Below are positions 41,734-49,870 of a stretch of DNA of 64,000 bases, piece after piece. Location of the stretch: contig NZ_JAGGOT010000031.1 of assembly GCF_018614195.1 (NCBI RefSeq), positions 1 through 64,000 of the forward strand, written 5' to 3'. Source of the DNA: Streptomyces sp. ISL-43. GTDB lineage: Bacteria; Actinomycetota; Actinomycetes; Streptomycetales; Streptomycetaceae. Position 1 is the first letter of the stretch, and each line of letters begins with the position of its first letter. The notes beneath the pieces were generated by a model. It was not told where the DNA came from, did no database searches, and was given only the letters and a program-made list of their open reading frames with translations. The position numbers and the translations under genes are program-made.

Positions 41734-42708
41734 TCAGGCCTCCGGGATCTCGAACTTGGTGGTGCGGCGCATGCCCGCGGCGCGGCCCTTGCCGGAGATG
41801 ACCAGGGCCATCTTGCGGCTGGCCTCGTCGATCATCTCGTCGCCGAGCATCGCCGAGCCCTTCTTGCCGCCCGCCTCGGAGGTGCACCAGTCGTAGGCGT
41901 CGAGGATCAGCTCGGCGTGGTCGTAGTCCTCCTGCGAGGGGGAGAAGACCTCGTTGGCCGCGTCGACCTGGCCCGGGTGCAGCACCCACTTGCCGTCGAA
42001 GCCCAGCGCCGCCGCGCGCCCCGCGACCTCGCGGTAGCCGTCGACGTTCTTGATCTGCAGGAAGGGGCCGTCGATCGCCTGCAGGTCGTGCATGCGGGCC
42101 GCCATCAGGATCCGCATCAGGATGTAGTGGTAGGCGTCCGCGCCGTAGCCGGGCGGCTGCATGCCCACGACCAGGGACTTCATGTTGATCGAAGCCATGA
42201 AGTCGGCCGGCCCGAAGATGATGGTCTCCAGCCGCGGCGAGGCGGCGGCGATCTCGTCGACGTTGACCAGGCCCTTGGCGTTCTCGATCTGCGCCTCGAT
42301 GCCGATCTTGCCGACCTCGAAGCCCATGGTCTTCTCGATCTGCGTCAGCAGGAGGTCGAGCGCCACGACCTGCTGGGCGTCCTGGACCTTCGGCAGCATG
42401 ATGCAGTCGAGGTTCTGGCCGGCGCCCTCGACGACCGTGATCACGTCGCGGTACGTCCAGTGCGTGGTCCAGTCGTTGACGCGCACCACGCGGGTCTTGC
42501 CCGTCCAGTCGCCGTTGTTCAGCGCGTCCACGATGGTGTGGCGGGCGCCTTCCTTGGCGAGCGGGGCGCAGGCGTCCTCCAGGTCGAGGAAGACCTGGTC
42601 GGCCGGCAGGCCCTGGGCCTTCTCCAGGAACCGGGGGTTGGAACCCGGCACCGCGAGGCAGGAGCGGCGCGGCCGCAGCCGGTTGACCGGGGAAGAGGGC
42701 GTGGTCAT
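41734..42708 (-). CDS. HpcH/HpaI-CitE-family lyase, probable malyl/beta-methylmalyl-CoA lyase
   Basis: A 324-aa TIM-barrel lyase: RSCLAVPGSNPRFLEKAQ, VFLDLEDACAPLAKEGAR (Mg ligand region), VRVNDWTTHWTYRDV, IEAQIENAKGLVNVDEIA, FGPADFMASIN, and GFDGKWVLHPGQVDAANEVF. In the ethylmalonyl-CoA pathway it cleaves beta-methylmalyl-CoA to glyoxylate and propionyl-CoA. It overlaps the meaA stop by 4 bases (ATGA), so it is translationally coupled. Confidence 0.9.
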   Translation of the reverse strand: MTTPSSPVNRLRPRRSCLAVPGSNPRFLEKAQGLPADQVFLDLEDACAPLAKEGARHTIVDALNNGDWTGKTRVVRVNDWTTHWTYRDVITVVEGAGQNLDCIMLPKVQDAQQVVALDLLLTQIEKTMGFEVGKIGIEAQIENAKGLVNVDEIAAASPRLETIIFGPADFMASINMKSLVVGMQPPGYGADAYHYILMRILMAARMHDLQAIDGPFLQIKNVDGYREVAGRAAALGFDGKWVLHPGQVDAANEVFSPSQEDYDHAELILDAYDWCTSEAGGKKGSAMLGDEMIDEASRKMALVISGKGRAAGMRRTTKFEIPEA

Positions 42709-44816
42709 GCGGGGACCTCCGTGCTTGCAGCGGTGTTCTTGGTGTCGCTGATGTCGGTAACGGTGTCGTCGGCGTCGACGAGCGGGTGGAGCTTGTTCGC
42801 CTTGCGGATCTCGTCGACGATACGGCCGATGATCTCCGTGATGCCGAAGTCCTTCGGGGTGAATACGGCGGCCACCCCGGCCGCCTTCAGCGCCACGGCG
42901 TCGGCATTCGGAATGATGCCTCCGAGGACGACGGGGATGTCACCCGCCCCCGCCGCACGCAGGCGTTCCAGCACGTCCGGGACGAGCGCGCTGTGCGAGC
43001 CGGACAGGATGGACAGTCCCACGCAGTGGACGTCCTCGGCCAGGGCCGCCGAGGAGATCTCCTCGGGCGTCAGCCGAATGCCCTGGTAGACCACCTCGAA
43101 ACCGGCGTCGCGGGCCCGTACGGCGATCTGCTCGGCGCCGTTGGAGTGCCCGTCCAGGCCGGGCTTGCCGACCAGCAGGCGCAGCCGGCCGGAGCCCAGC
43201 TCGTCGGCCGTACGGGAGACCTTCGCGCGGACGAGGGCCATGGGGGTCCCCTCCTCGGCGGTCACGGCCACCGGGGCCGAGGAGACCCCGGTCGGCGCCC
43301 GGAACTCCCCGAAGACCTCGCGCAGGGCGCCGGACCACTCGCCGGTCGTGACGCCGGCGCGGGCGCACTCCAGGGTGGCGTCCATCAGGTTCTCGTCGCC
43401 CGCCGCGGCCTCCTTCAGCCGGACCAGGGCCTGCATGACCGTCGGGAAGACGAACGGATCGCCGCCGCCCTGCCGGTCCGAGGACTCCTGGCGCTCGGAC
43501 TTCCAGCGGCCGATGCGCTCGACGGTCTGCGCCTCCAGGGCTCCGTCCACCGTCATGATGGCGCCGTCGAGGTCCGCGGTGAGCGGGTTCTCCTCGGTCT
43601 GCTGGAAGCAGTTGACGCCGACGATCTTGTCCTTGCCGTCCTCGATCCGGGCCCGGCGCTCGGCGTGCGAGGAGACCAGCTCGCCCTTCAGGTACCCGGA
43701 CTCGACGGCCGCCATCGCGCCGCCCATCTCCTGGATCCGGTCGATTTCCGCCAGGCATTCGTCCACCAGGGACTCGACCTTGGCCTCGATGACGTGCGAG
43801 CCGGCGAAGATGTCCTCGTACTCGAGCAGGTCGCTCTCGTGGGCCAGGACCTGCTGGATGCGCAGCGACCACTGCTGGTCCCAGGGCCGGGGCAGGCCCA
43901 GCGCCTCGTTCCAGGCCGGCAGCTGCACGGCGCGGGCGCGGGCGTCCTTGGAGAGGGTGACCGCGAGCATTTCCAGCACGATGCGCTGGACGTTGTTCTC
44001 CGGCTGCGCCTCGGTCAGGCCGAGCGAGTTGACCTGGACGCCGTAGCGGAAGCGGCGCTGCTTGTCGTTCTCGATGCCGTAGCGCTCGCGGGTGACCTTG
44101 TCCCAGATGCGGCCGAAGGCGCGCATCTTGCACATCTCCTCGATGAAGCGGACGCCCGCGTTCACGAAGAAGGAGATGCGGGCGACGACCTCGCCGAAGC
44201 GCTCCTCGGGCACCTGGCCCGAGTCGCGCACCGAGTCCAGGACGGCGATGGCCGTGGCCATCGCGTAGGAGATCTCCTGGACGGGCGTGGCCCCGGCCTC
44301 CTGCAGGTGGTAGCTGCAGATGTTGATCGGGTTCCACTTCGGGATGTGGTTGACCGTGTACGCGATCATGTCCGTCGTCAGGCGGAGCGAGGGCCCGGGC
44401 GGGAAGACGTGCGTCCCGCGCGAGAGGTACTCCTTGACGATGTCGTTCTGGGTGGTGCCCTGGAGCTGGGAGATGTCCGCGCCCTGCTCCTCGGCGGCCA
44501 CCTGATAGAGCGCCAGCAGCCACATGGCCGTGGCGTTGATCGTCATCGAGGTGTTCATCTGCTCCAGGGGGATGTCCTGGAACAGCCGCCGCATGTCGCC
44601 CAGATGGGAGACCGGGACCCCGACCCGGCCGACCTCGCCGCGGGCGAGGATGTGGTCGGGGTCGTATCCGGTCTGCGTCGGCAGGTCGAAGGCGACCGAC
44701 AGGCCGGTCTGGCCCTTGGCGAGGTTGCGGCGGTACAGCTCGTTGGACGCCTCGGCCGTGGAGTGGCCGGCGTACGTCCGCATGAGCCACGGACGGTCTT
44801 TCTGGCGCTCTGTCAT
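42705..44816 (-). CDS. meaA: Coenzyme B12-dependent ethylmalonyl-CoA mutase-type protein
   Basis: A 703-aa single-chain mutase. The N-terminal methylmalonyl-CoA-mutase barrel includes RPWLMRTYAGHSTAEASNELYRRNLAKGQTGLSVAFDLPTQTGYDPDH in sense (core RTYAGHSTAEASN and FDLPTQTGYD). The C-terminal cobalamin domain has the D-x-H-x-x-G motif in KPGLDGHSNGAEQIAV. It is co-transcribed with ccr, as in other Streptomyces, so ethylmalonyl-CoA to methylsuccinyl-CoA isomerisation is the expected reaction. The 84-base gap after ccr shows no terminator. Confidence 0.95.
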   Translation of the reverse strand: MTERQKDRPWLMRTYAGHSTAEASNELYRRNLAKGQTGLSVAFDLPTQTGYDPDHILARGEVGRVGVPVSHLGDMRRLFQDIPLEQMNTSMTINATAMWLLALYQVAAEEQGADISQLQGTTQNDIVKEYLSRGTHVFPPGPSLRLTTDMIAYTVNHIPKWNPINICSYHLQEAGATPVQEISYAMATAIAVLDSVRDSGQVPEERFGEVVARISFFVNAGVRFIEEMCKMRAFGRIWDKVTRERYGIENDKQRRFRYGVQVNSLGLTEAQPENNVQRIVLEMLAVTLSKDARARAVQLPAWNEALGLPRPWDQQWSLRIQQVLAHESDLLEYEDIFAGSHVIEAKVESLVDECLAEIDRIQEMGGAMAAVESGYLKGELVSSHAERRARIEDGKDKIVGVNCFQQTEENPLTADLDGAIMTVDGALEAQTVERIGRWKSERQESSDRQGGGDPFVFPTVMQALVRLKEAAAGDENLMDATLECARAGVTTGEWSGALREVFGEFRAPTGVSSAPVAVTAEEGTPMALVRAKVSRTADELGSGRLRLLVGKPGLDGHSNGAEQIAVRARDAGFEVVYQGIRLTPEEISSAALAEDVHCVGLSILSGSHSALVPDVLERLRAAGAGDIPVVLGGIIPNADAVALKAAGVAAVFTPKDFGITEIIGRIVDEIRKANKLHPLVDADDTVTDISDTKNTAASTEVPA

Positions 44817-44900
44817 CTCAGGCTGTCCCTTTGGCCCTTGAACGATCTCAGACGGGTCGGGCGAATCGGATGGTGCGGCTGTGCTGGTCGGTCCGCTCCG

Positions 44901-46238
44901 CTACACGTCGCGGAACCGGTTGATCGCCTCGAGGTGCGTCGCGCGCATCTCGTGGTCCCGGACGCCCAGGCCCTCCTCGGGGGCCAGCGCGAGGACGCCG
45001 ACCTTGCCCTGGTGGAGGTTGCGGTGGACGTCGTAGGCGGCCTGGCCGGTCTGCTCCAGGGAGTAGACCTTCGACAGGGTGGGGTGGATCTTGCCCTTGG
45101 CGACGAGGCGGTTGGCCTCCCAGGCCTCGCGGTAGTTCGCGAAGTGGGAGCCGACGATCTTCTTCAGCGACATCCACAGGTACCGGTTGTCGTACTCGTG
45201 GTTGTAGCCCGAGGTCGAGGCGCAGGTGACGATCGTGCCGCCCTTGCGGGTGACGTACACGGAGGCGCCGAAGGTCTCGCGGCCCGGGTGCTCGAAGACG
45301 ATGTCCACGTCCTCGCCGCCGGTCAGCTCGCGGATGCGCTTGCCGAGGCGCTTCCACTCCTTGGGGTCCTGGGTGTGCTCGTCCTTCCAGAACTTGTAGC
45401 CCTCGGCGCTGCGGTCGATGATCGCGGTCGCGCCCATCGCCCGGCAGATGTCCGCCTTCTGCGCGCTGGAGACCACGCAGATCGGGTTGGCGCCGCCGGC
45501 CAGCGCGAACTGGGTCGCGTACGAGCCGAGGCCGCCGCTCGCGCCCCAGATCAGGACGTTGTCGCCCTGCTTCATACCGGCACCGTTGCGGGAGACCAGC
45601 TGGCGGTAGGCGGTGGAGTTGACCAGGCCGGGGGAGGCGGCCTCCTCCCAGCTGAGGTGGTCGGGCTTGGGCATCAGCTGGTTGGACTTGACGAGCGCGA
45701 TCTCCGCCAGGCCGCCGAAGTTGGTCTCGAAGCCCCAGATGCGCTGCTCGGGGTCGAGCATCGTGTCGTTGTGGCCGTCCGAGGACTCCAGCTCGACCGA
45801 CAGGCAGTGCGCGACGACCTCGTCGCCGGGCTTCCAGGCGTTCACGCCGGGACCGGTGCGCAGGACGACGCCCGCGAGGTCCGAGCCGATGACGTGGTAC
45901 GGGAGGTCGTGGCGCTTGGTGAGCTCCGAGAGGCGCCCGTAGCGCTCCAGGAAGCTGAAGGTGGACACCGGCTCGAAGATCGAGGTCCACACGGAGTTGT
46001 AGTTGACCGAGGAGGCCATGACGGCCACCAGGGCCTCGCCCGGGCCGAGCTCCGGAACCGGGACCTGGTCCAGGTGCAGGGACTTGCGCGGGTCCTTCTC
46101 GCGGGTGGTGAGCCCGGCGAACATCTCCGCCTCGTCCTTGTGCACGGTGATCGCGCGGTACGAATCGGGTAGCGGCATGGCTGCGAAGTCGGCTGCCGTA
46201 GCGCTCTGCGACTGGATCGCGTCCAGGATGTCCTTCAC
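44901..46238 (-). CDS. ccr: Crotonyl-CoA carboxylase/reductase
   Basis: A 445-aa medium-chain dehydrogenase-fold enzyme that reductively carboxylates crotonyl-CoA with NADPH and CO2 to ethylmalonyl-CoA, the key step of the ethylmalonyl-CoA pathway and a source of polyketide extender units. Motifs are VMASSVNYNSVWTSIFEPVSTF, HVIGSDLAGVVLRTGPGVNAWKPGDEVV (core SDLAGVVLRTGPG), SPGLVNSTAYRQLV, the cofactor loop IWGASGGLGSYATQFA, and VDIVFEHPGRETFG. GTG 46238 is favoured because GGAGG is 7 bases upstream and the length matches the family; an open frame to 46496 covers the leader. It is the first gene of the five-gene operon. Confidence 0.96.
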   Translation of the reverse strand: MKDILDAIQSQSATAADFAAMPLPDSYRAITVHKDEAEMFAGLTTREKDPRKSLHLDQVPVPELGPGEALVAVMASSVNYNSVWTSIFEPVSTFSFLERYGRLSELTKRHDLPYHVIGSDLAGVVLRTGPGVNAWKPGDEVVAHCLSVELESSDGHNDTMLDPEQRIWGFETNFGGLAEIALVKSNQLMPKPDHLSWEEAASPGLVNSTAYRQLVSRNGAGMKQGDNVLIWGASGGLGSYATQFALAGGANPICVVSSAQKADICRAMGATAIIDRSAEGYKFWKDEHTQDPKEWKRLGKRIRELTGGEDVDIVFEHPGRETFGASVYVTRKGGTIVTCASTSGYNHEYDNRYLWMSLKKIVGSHFANYREAWEANRLVAKGKIHPTLSKVYSLEQTGQAAYDVHRNLHQGKVGVLALAPEEGLGVRDHEMRATHLEAINRFRDV

Positions 46239-46452
46239 GGTGTTGCCTCCGGCCGTGCGCTGATGAGGTGCGCTGAGGGAAACGGGTTGCGTGGAGCGGG
46301 CGAAGCGGTGTGTTCGGGGCGCCGTCGATTCGGCTGAGGGTGGAGCTGCGCGTTGCCTGTGGTGGGGCGGTGCGGGGTGCCTGGTGACGCAGGCGTCCGG
46401 GGCGCGTTCCGTGCCGAGTGGGCTGGGCCGCGGGGACATCCGGACGAGATTC
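46239..46452 (-). other. Long ccr leader region
   Basis: About 214 bases between the predicted ccr promoter and the ccr start, without a gene. An open frame in phase with ccr crosses it (rich in P, R, S, H), but it has no ribosome site and looks non-coding. I saw no recognised riboswitch. Confidence 0.4.
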
Positions 46453-46494
46453 AACGTATGGCACCCCGTGTCACTCAGCAAGGCACCGGGTGCC
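46453..46494 (-). promoter_or_regulatory. Promoter with two operator-like palindromes upstream of ccr
   Basis: On the minus strand TTGCTG (46476-46481) and TACGTT (46453-46458) are separated by exactly 17 bases and form a good -35/-10 pair. GGCACCGGGTGCC (46482-46494, a perfect palindrome around one base) abuts the -35. A related half-degenerate copy GGCACCCCGTGTC (46460-46472) fills the spacer, with centres 22 bases apart. The predicted leader to the ccr GTG is about 208 bases. Two sites on one face of the helix suggest a dimeric or tetrameric regulator. Confidence 0.65.
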
Positions 46495-46537
46495 AAAACT
46501 TTCTCTCATTTGCCGATTGACCTGCACGGATGAGCGA

Positions 46538-46558
46538 TGATCGATCAGAGTTACCCGC
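46538..46558. promoter_or_regulatory. Palindromes between the TetR gene end and the ccr promoter
   Basis: TGATCGATCA (46538-46547) is a perfect 10-bp palindrome. Just beyond it, TTACCCGCGAGTA (46551-46563) is an imperfect one. Neither is explained by a gene. A related triple CGATCAT repeat lies at 49763-49783. Confidence 0.3.
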
Positions 46559-46584
46559 GAGTAGGGGCAACCCGGACAAACGAA

Positions 46585-46615
46585 AGCGGCCGCCCCCGGA
46601 ACGGGAGCGGCCGCT
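46585..46615 (-). terminator. Terminator of the TetR regulator gene
   Basis: A 9-bp stem AGCGGCCGC (46585-46593) with GCGGCCGCT (46607-46615) and further C/G pairing inside the loop, 21 bases after the TetR stop codon. Confidence 0.75.
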
Positions 46616-46636
46616 GTGACGCGAGCTACACGTGAG

Positions 46637-47467
46637 TTACCGCTGCTTGTTTCTGAGTGCCTCTTCGATGGTCCGCATGACCTCGTCCAGCGGCGCGTCC
46701 GTACGCGCCACCGCCACCAGTACCTCGCCCTGCGTACGGACCGAGGCTGGGGGCGCGACCGGGGCCGCCGGCACCGCGCTCAGCGTGCGCCCCGCGCCGA
46801 TCCCGCTGCCGAAGGTCTTGCGCACGATCGAGAAGGCGTGGTCGAGCTGTGCCTCCACGTCGCCCCGCCCGCCGGCCCGCAGCCAGCGCCGCAGCACGTG
46901 GTTGTGGGCCGTGACCACCGCCGAGGCGGCCACCTCCGCCAGCAGCGGGTCGTCGTTGTCGTCGTGGTGGTCCTGCTCGTCGAAATGGGCCAGCAGGTAG
47001 CGGGTGAAGAGCCGCTCGTAGCGGGCGACCGAGGCGATCTCCCGCTCCCGCAGCGCAGGCACCTCGCGGGTGAGCCGGTAGCGCTCCACCGACACCGCCG
47101 GCGAGGCGGCGTACATCTTCATGACTTCCTTGATCCCCCGGCACACCGTGTCGAGCGGGTGCTCGTGCGCCGGAGCCACGTCGAGGACGGCCTCGGCGCG
47201 GGTCAGGGTGTCGTCGTGGTCCGGGAAGATCGCCTCTTCCTTGGACCGGAAGTGCCGGAAGAAGGTCCGGCGCGCCACCCCGGCCACCGAGGCGATCTCG
47301 TCGACCGTCGTCGCCTCGTACCCCTTGGTCGCGAACAGCTCCATCGCGGCCGCCGCCAGCTCGCGGCGCATCTTGAGCCGCTGCGCGGCCGCCTTGGTGC
47401 CGGCCGGGCTCTCCGGGGTGTCGGTGGCCGAGGAGGCACGGGGCGAGGTCTTGGCGGGCTGGGACAT
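46637..47467 (-). CDS. TetR/AcrR-family regulator next to ccr
   Basis: A 276-aa TetR protein. The DNA-binding domain is about residues 27-75 (RLKMRRELAAAAMELFATKGYEATTVDEIASVAGVARRTFFRHFRSKEEAIF in sense; recognition core EIASVAGVARRTFFRHF). The ligand domain follows, with a His/Asp-rich loop DEQDHHDDNDD. The C-terminus has an Ala/Pro-rich linker and a short helix. I chose ATG 47467 (MSQPAKTSPRAS); ATG 47485 is 18 bases upstream. A palindrome at 47492-47507 just upstream suggests autoregulation. Its position between ccr and a 3-hydroxyacyl-CoA dehydrogenase, facing the same way, suggests that it controls acyl-CoA metabolism; the effector is unknown. Confidence 0.85.
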   Translation of the reverse strand: MSQPAKTSPRASSATDTPESPAGTKAAAQRLKMRRELAAAAMELFATKGYEATTVDEIASVAGVARRTFFRHFRSKEEAIFPDHDDTLTRAEAVLDVAPAHEHPLDTVCRGIKEVMKMYAASPAVSVERYRLTREVPALREREIASVARYERLFTRYLLAHFDEQDHHDDNDDPLLAEVAASAVVTAHNHVLRRWLRAGGRGDVEAQLDHAFSIVRKTFGSGIGAGRTLSAVPAAPVAPPASVRTQGEVLVAVARTDAPLDEVMRTIEEALRNKQR

Positions 47468-47491
47468 AGAGCGAAAGTACTTCATTTGCAC

Positions 47492-47507
47492 GGGAGAGCG
47501 CTCCCGA
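47492..47507. promoter_or_regulatory. Operator-like palindrome upstream of the TetR gene
   Basis: CGGGAG-4-CTCCCG is a perfect 6-4-6 palindrome 25 bases upstream of the chosen TetR start. That is the usual place for a TetR autoregulatory operator. It could also form a small hairpin in RNA. Confidence 0.45.
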
Positions 47508-47633
47508 GGGGGGTGGGACGGGAATGGATGCGGGGGAGAGCCCGCACTGGGCTCGGAGGGTACGGCCTGCCGTGAGGGTCCGGCAGACCCGAGCAGCCCT
47601 CCCCACGCATCCGGCTCGTGTGCCTGCCGCCGG

Positions 47634-49457
47634 TTACCGGCGGGGGGCGTACTCACGGAATCCGCGGCCGGTCTTCCGGCCCAGGCAGCCAGCCGCCACC
47701 AGGTGCTCCAGCAGCGGGGACGGGGCCAGGCCCGGGTCGCGGAACTCCTTGTGCAGGACCTGCTCGATGGCCAGTGACACGTCCAGGCCGACCACGTCCA
47801 GGAGCTCGAAGGGCCCCATCGGGTAGCCGCCGCCCAGCTTCATCGCCGCGTCGATGTCGTCGATGCCGGCGTAGTGCTGCTCGACCATCTTGATCGCGTT
47901 GTTGAGGTACGGGAACAGCAGCGCGTTCACGATGAAGCCGGCCCGGTCCCCGCAGTCCACCGCGTGCTTGCGCACCTGACCGCAGATCCCGCGGACCGTG
48001 GCGTGGACGTCGTCGGCGGTCAGCACGGTGCGGACCACCTCGACGAGCTTCATCGCCGGAGCCGGGTTGAAGAAGTGCATGCCGATCACGTCCTGCGGAC
48101 GCGCCGTCGCGCGGGCGATCGCGATCACCGGCAGCGAGGAGGTGGTGGTGGCCAGCACCGCGCCGGGCTTGCAGACCTTGTCCAGCGCCTGGAAGAGCTC
48201 CTGCTTGACCGCCAGGTCCTCGGCGACGGCCTCCACGGCCAGGTCCACCTCGGAGAAGGACTCCAGCGAGCCCGCCGGCGTGATCCGGCCCAGGGTGGCC
48301 GCGGCGGCGTCCGCGGACAGCCGGCCCCGGTCCACCGCGCGGCCGAGCGACTTGCCGATCGCGGCCTTGGCGGCGTCCGCCTTCTCCTGGCTGCGGGCAG
48401 CCAGCACCACCGGGAAGCCGGCCTGCGCGAAGACCTGCGCGATACCGCTCGCCATCGTGCCCGAACCGGCCACGCCGACCGAGTTCACCGGGCGGCTCGC
48501 CCGGACCAGGTCCCCGTCCGGCGGGGTCTGCAGGTCGCGGACGACGACCTTGCTGCCCGCGGCCTCGTACGTGTAGAACCCGCGCCCGGACTTCTGCCCG
48601 GTCAGGCCCGCCTCGGCGAGGTGGCCGAGGATCGGGGCCGGGGCGTGCAGCCGGTCGCCGGACGCCGTGTACATGGCCTCCAGGACGGTGCGGGCGGTGT
48701 CCACGCCGATCAGGTCGAGCAGGGCGAGCGGGCCCATCGGCATGCCGCAGCCCAGCTTCATCGCCGCGTCGATGTCCTCGCGGGAGGCGTACTTGGCCTC
48801 GTACATGGCGGCGGCCTGGTTGAGGTAGCCGAACAGCAGGCCGTCGGCGACGAAGCCCGGGCGGTCGCCGACCGCGACGGGCTCCTTGCCGAGCTCGCGG
48901 GCCAGCGTCGTGACCGCCTCGACGGCCGGCGGGGCCGTCAGCACGCTGGAGACGACCTCGACCAGCTTCATCGCCGGGGCGGGGTTGAAGAAGTGCAGGC
49001 CGACGACGCGCTCCGGGCGCTGCGACTCGGCGGCCATCCGCGTCACCGACAGGGCGTTGGTGCCCGTGGCCAGGATCGCGGTGGGCCGGACGATCGCGTC
49101 GAGCTCGCGGAAGATCCGCTGCTTCAGCTCGTAGGACTCGGGGACCACCTCGATGACGAGATCGGCGTCGGCGGCGGCGCCCAGCTCGGAGAAGGTGCGG
49201 AAGCGGGCGAGCACGCCCTCGCGCTCCTGCTCGGTGAGCAGTCCCTTGGTGACGGAGCGGGCGGTGGCCGCCGCGAGGGCCGCGGTGGCCCGGCGGGCGG
49301 CGGCCTCGCTGATGTCGATGCCGACGACCTCGCGGCCGGCCCGGGCGAGGACCTCGGCGATGCCGGTGCCCATCGTGCCGAGACCGACGATCGCGATGCT
49401 CTGCAGGGCGGGCTTGGAGGAGGGGGAGGACTGACTGGACGTGGACGGAAGGTCCAT
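47634..49457 (-). CDS. Tandem-fused 3-hydroxyacyl-CoA (3-hydroxybutyryl-CoA) dehydrogenase
   Basis: A 607-aa protein made of two complete 3-hydroxyacyl-CoA dehydrogenase units. Unit 1 (about 18-300) has the NAD loop AIVGLGTMGTGIAEV. Unit 2 (about 320-607) has VGVAGSGTMASGIAQV. Both contain the identical active-site run HFFNPAPAMKLVEVV and a GRGF end (KSGRGFYTYE and KTGRGFREY). Single units are about 285 aa, so this is a head-to-tail duplication. It would oxidise or reduce 3-hydroxybutyryl-CoA, feeding crotonyl-CoA to ccr. ATG 49457 (MDLPSTSS) was chosen because the upstream open frame is Arg/Ser-rich and crosses the intergenic region. It may belong to the same regulon as the TetR gene downstream. 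Confidence 0.93.
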   Translation of the reverse strand: MDLPSTSSQSSPSSKPALQSIAIVGLGTMGTGIAEVLARAGREVVGIDISEAAARRATAALAAATARSVTKGLLTEQEREGVLARFRTFSELGAAADADLVIEVVPESYELKQRIFRELDAIVRPTAILATGTNALSVTRMAAESQRPERVVGLHFFNPAPAMKLVEVVSSVLTAPPAVEAVTTLARELGKEPVAVGDRPGFVADGLLFGYLNQAAAMYEAKYASREDIDAAMKLGCGMPMGPLALLDLIGVDTARTVLEAMYTASGDRLHAPAPILGHLAEAGLTGQKSGRGFYTYEAAGSKVVVRDLQTPPDGDLVRASRPVNSVGVAGSGTMASGIAQVFAQAGFPVVLAARSQEKADAAKAAIGKSLGRAVDRGRLSADAAAATLGRITPAGSLESFSEVDLAVEAVAEDLAVKQELFQALDKVCKPGAVLATTTSSLPVIAIARATARPQDVIGMHFFNPAPAMKLVEVVRTVLTADDVHATVRGICGQVRKHAVDCGDRAGFIVNALLFPYLNNAIKMVEQHYAGIDDIDAAMKLGGGYPMGPFELLDVVGLDVSLAIEQVLHKEFRDPGLAPSPLLEHLVAAGCLGRKTGRGFREYAPRR

Positions 49458-49870
49458 CGCGGGACTCCAGTGGAAGAGGGTGACGACTGAGGGGGGCGCG
49501 CGGCGCACAGCGCGCGCGGATGCCGTACGGAAAGCCGTGCGGAGAAGCCCAGGGGGTCCCGGAAGGGAGCGGCCCGGAGGGCGGAAGCGGCGGAGCCCTG
49601 TCCCGGGGTCACGCCGTGAGGTCGTGCAAGAGGTCGTACTGAACCGACTGGCACGAGGTGGCTGCGTCACCAGGCCGCCCTCGTACGTGTTGTAGGGACA
49701 ATAACCCGCTGGTAACTGGTCCGCCAGGGCGCGCAGATGTGACCTGCGCCGCTCAAATGTACCGATCATCGATCATCGATCAACCGGCGCTCCAGCCAGG
49801 CTCCGGCGGCGCCCGTCACCAACTCCGGGAACCCGCCGTGGCGACCCTCGCGGGCACCTAGGGTGGCCGG
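49458..49870. promoter_or_regulatory. 413-base divergent region between the dehydrogenase and HEAT-repeat genes
   Basis: Without a supported gene. It contains a relatively AT-rich patch (49690-49785) likely to hold the dehydrogenase promoter, three tandem heptamers CGATCAT/CGATCAT/CGATCAA (49763-49783), and the leaderless promoter of the HEAT gene at the right end. Confidence 0.45.
49859..49864 (+). promoter_or_regulatory. -10 (TAGGGT) of a leaderless HEAT-repeat gene
   Basis: TAGGGT is exactly 6 bases before GTG 49871. The context TAGGGTGGCCGGGTG is nearly the same as TAGGGTTGCCGGGTG before the Nudix gene at 35088. Confidence 0.55.

Noticed and set aside
46239..46496. N-terminal extension of ccr to 46496
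   Set aside because: The family length (about 445 aa) and GGAGG at 7 bases favour GTG 46238; the extension also runs through the predicted promoter.
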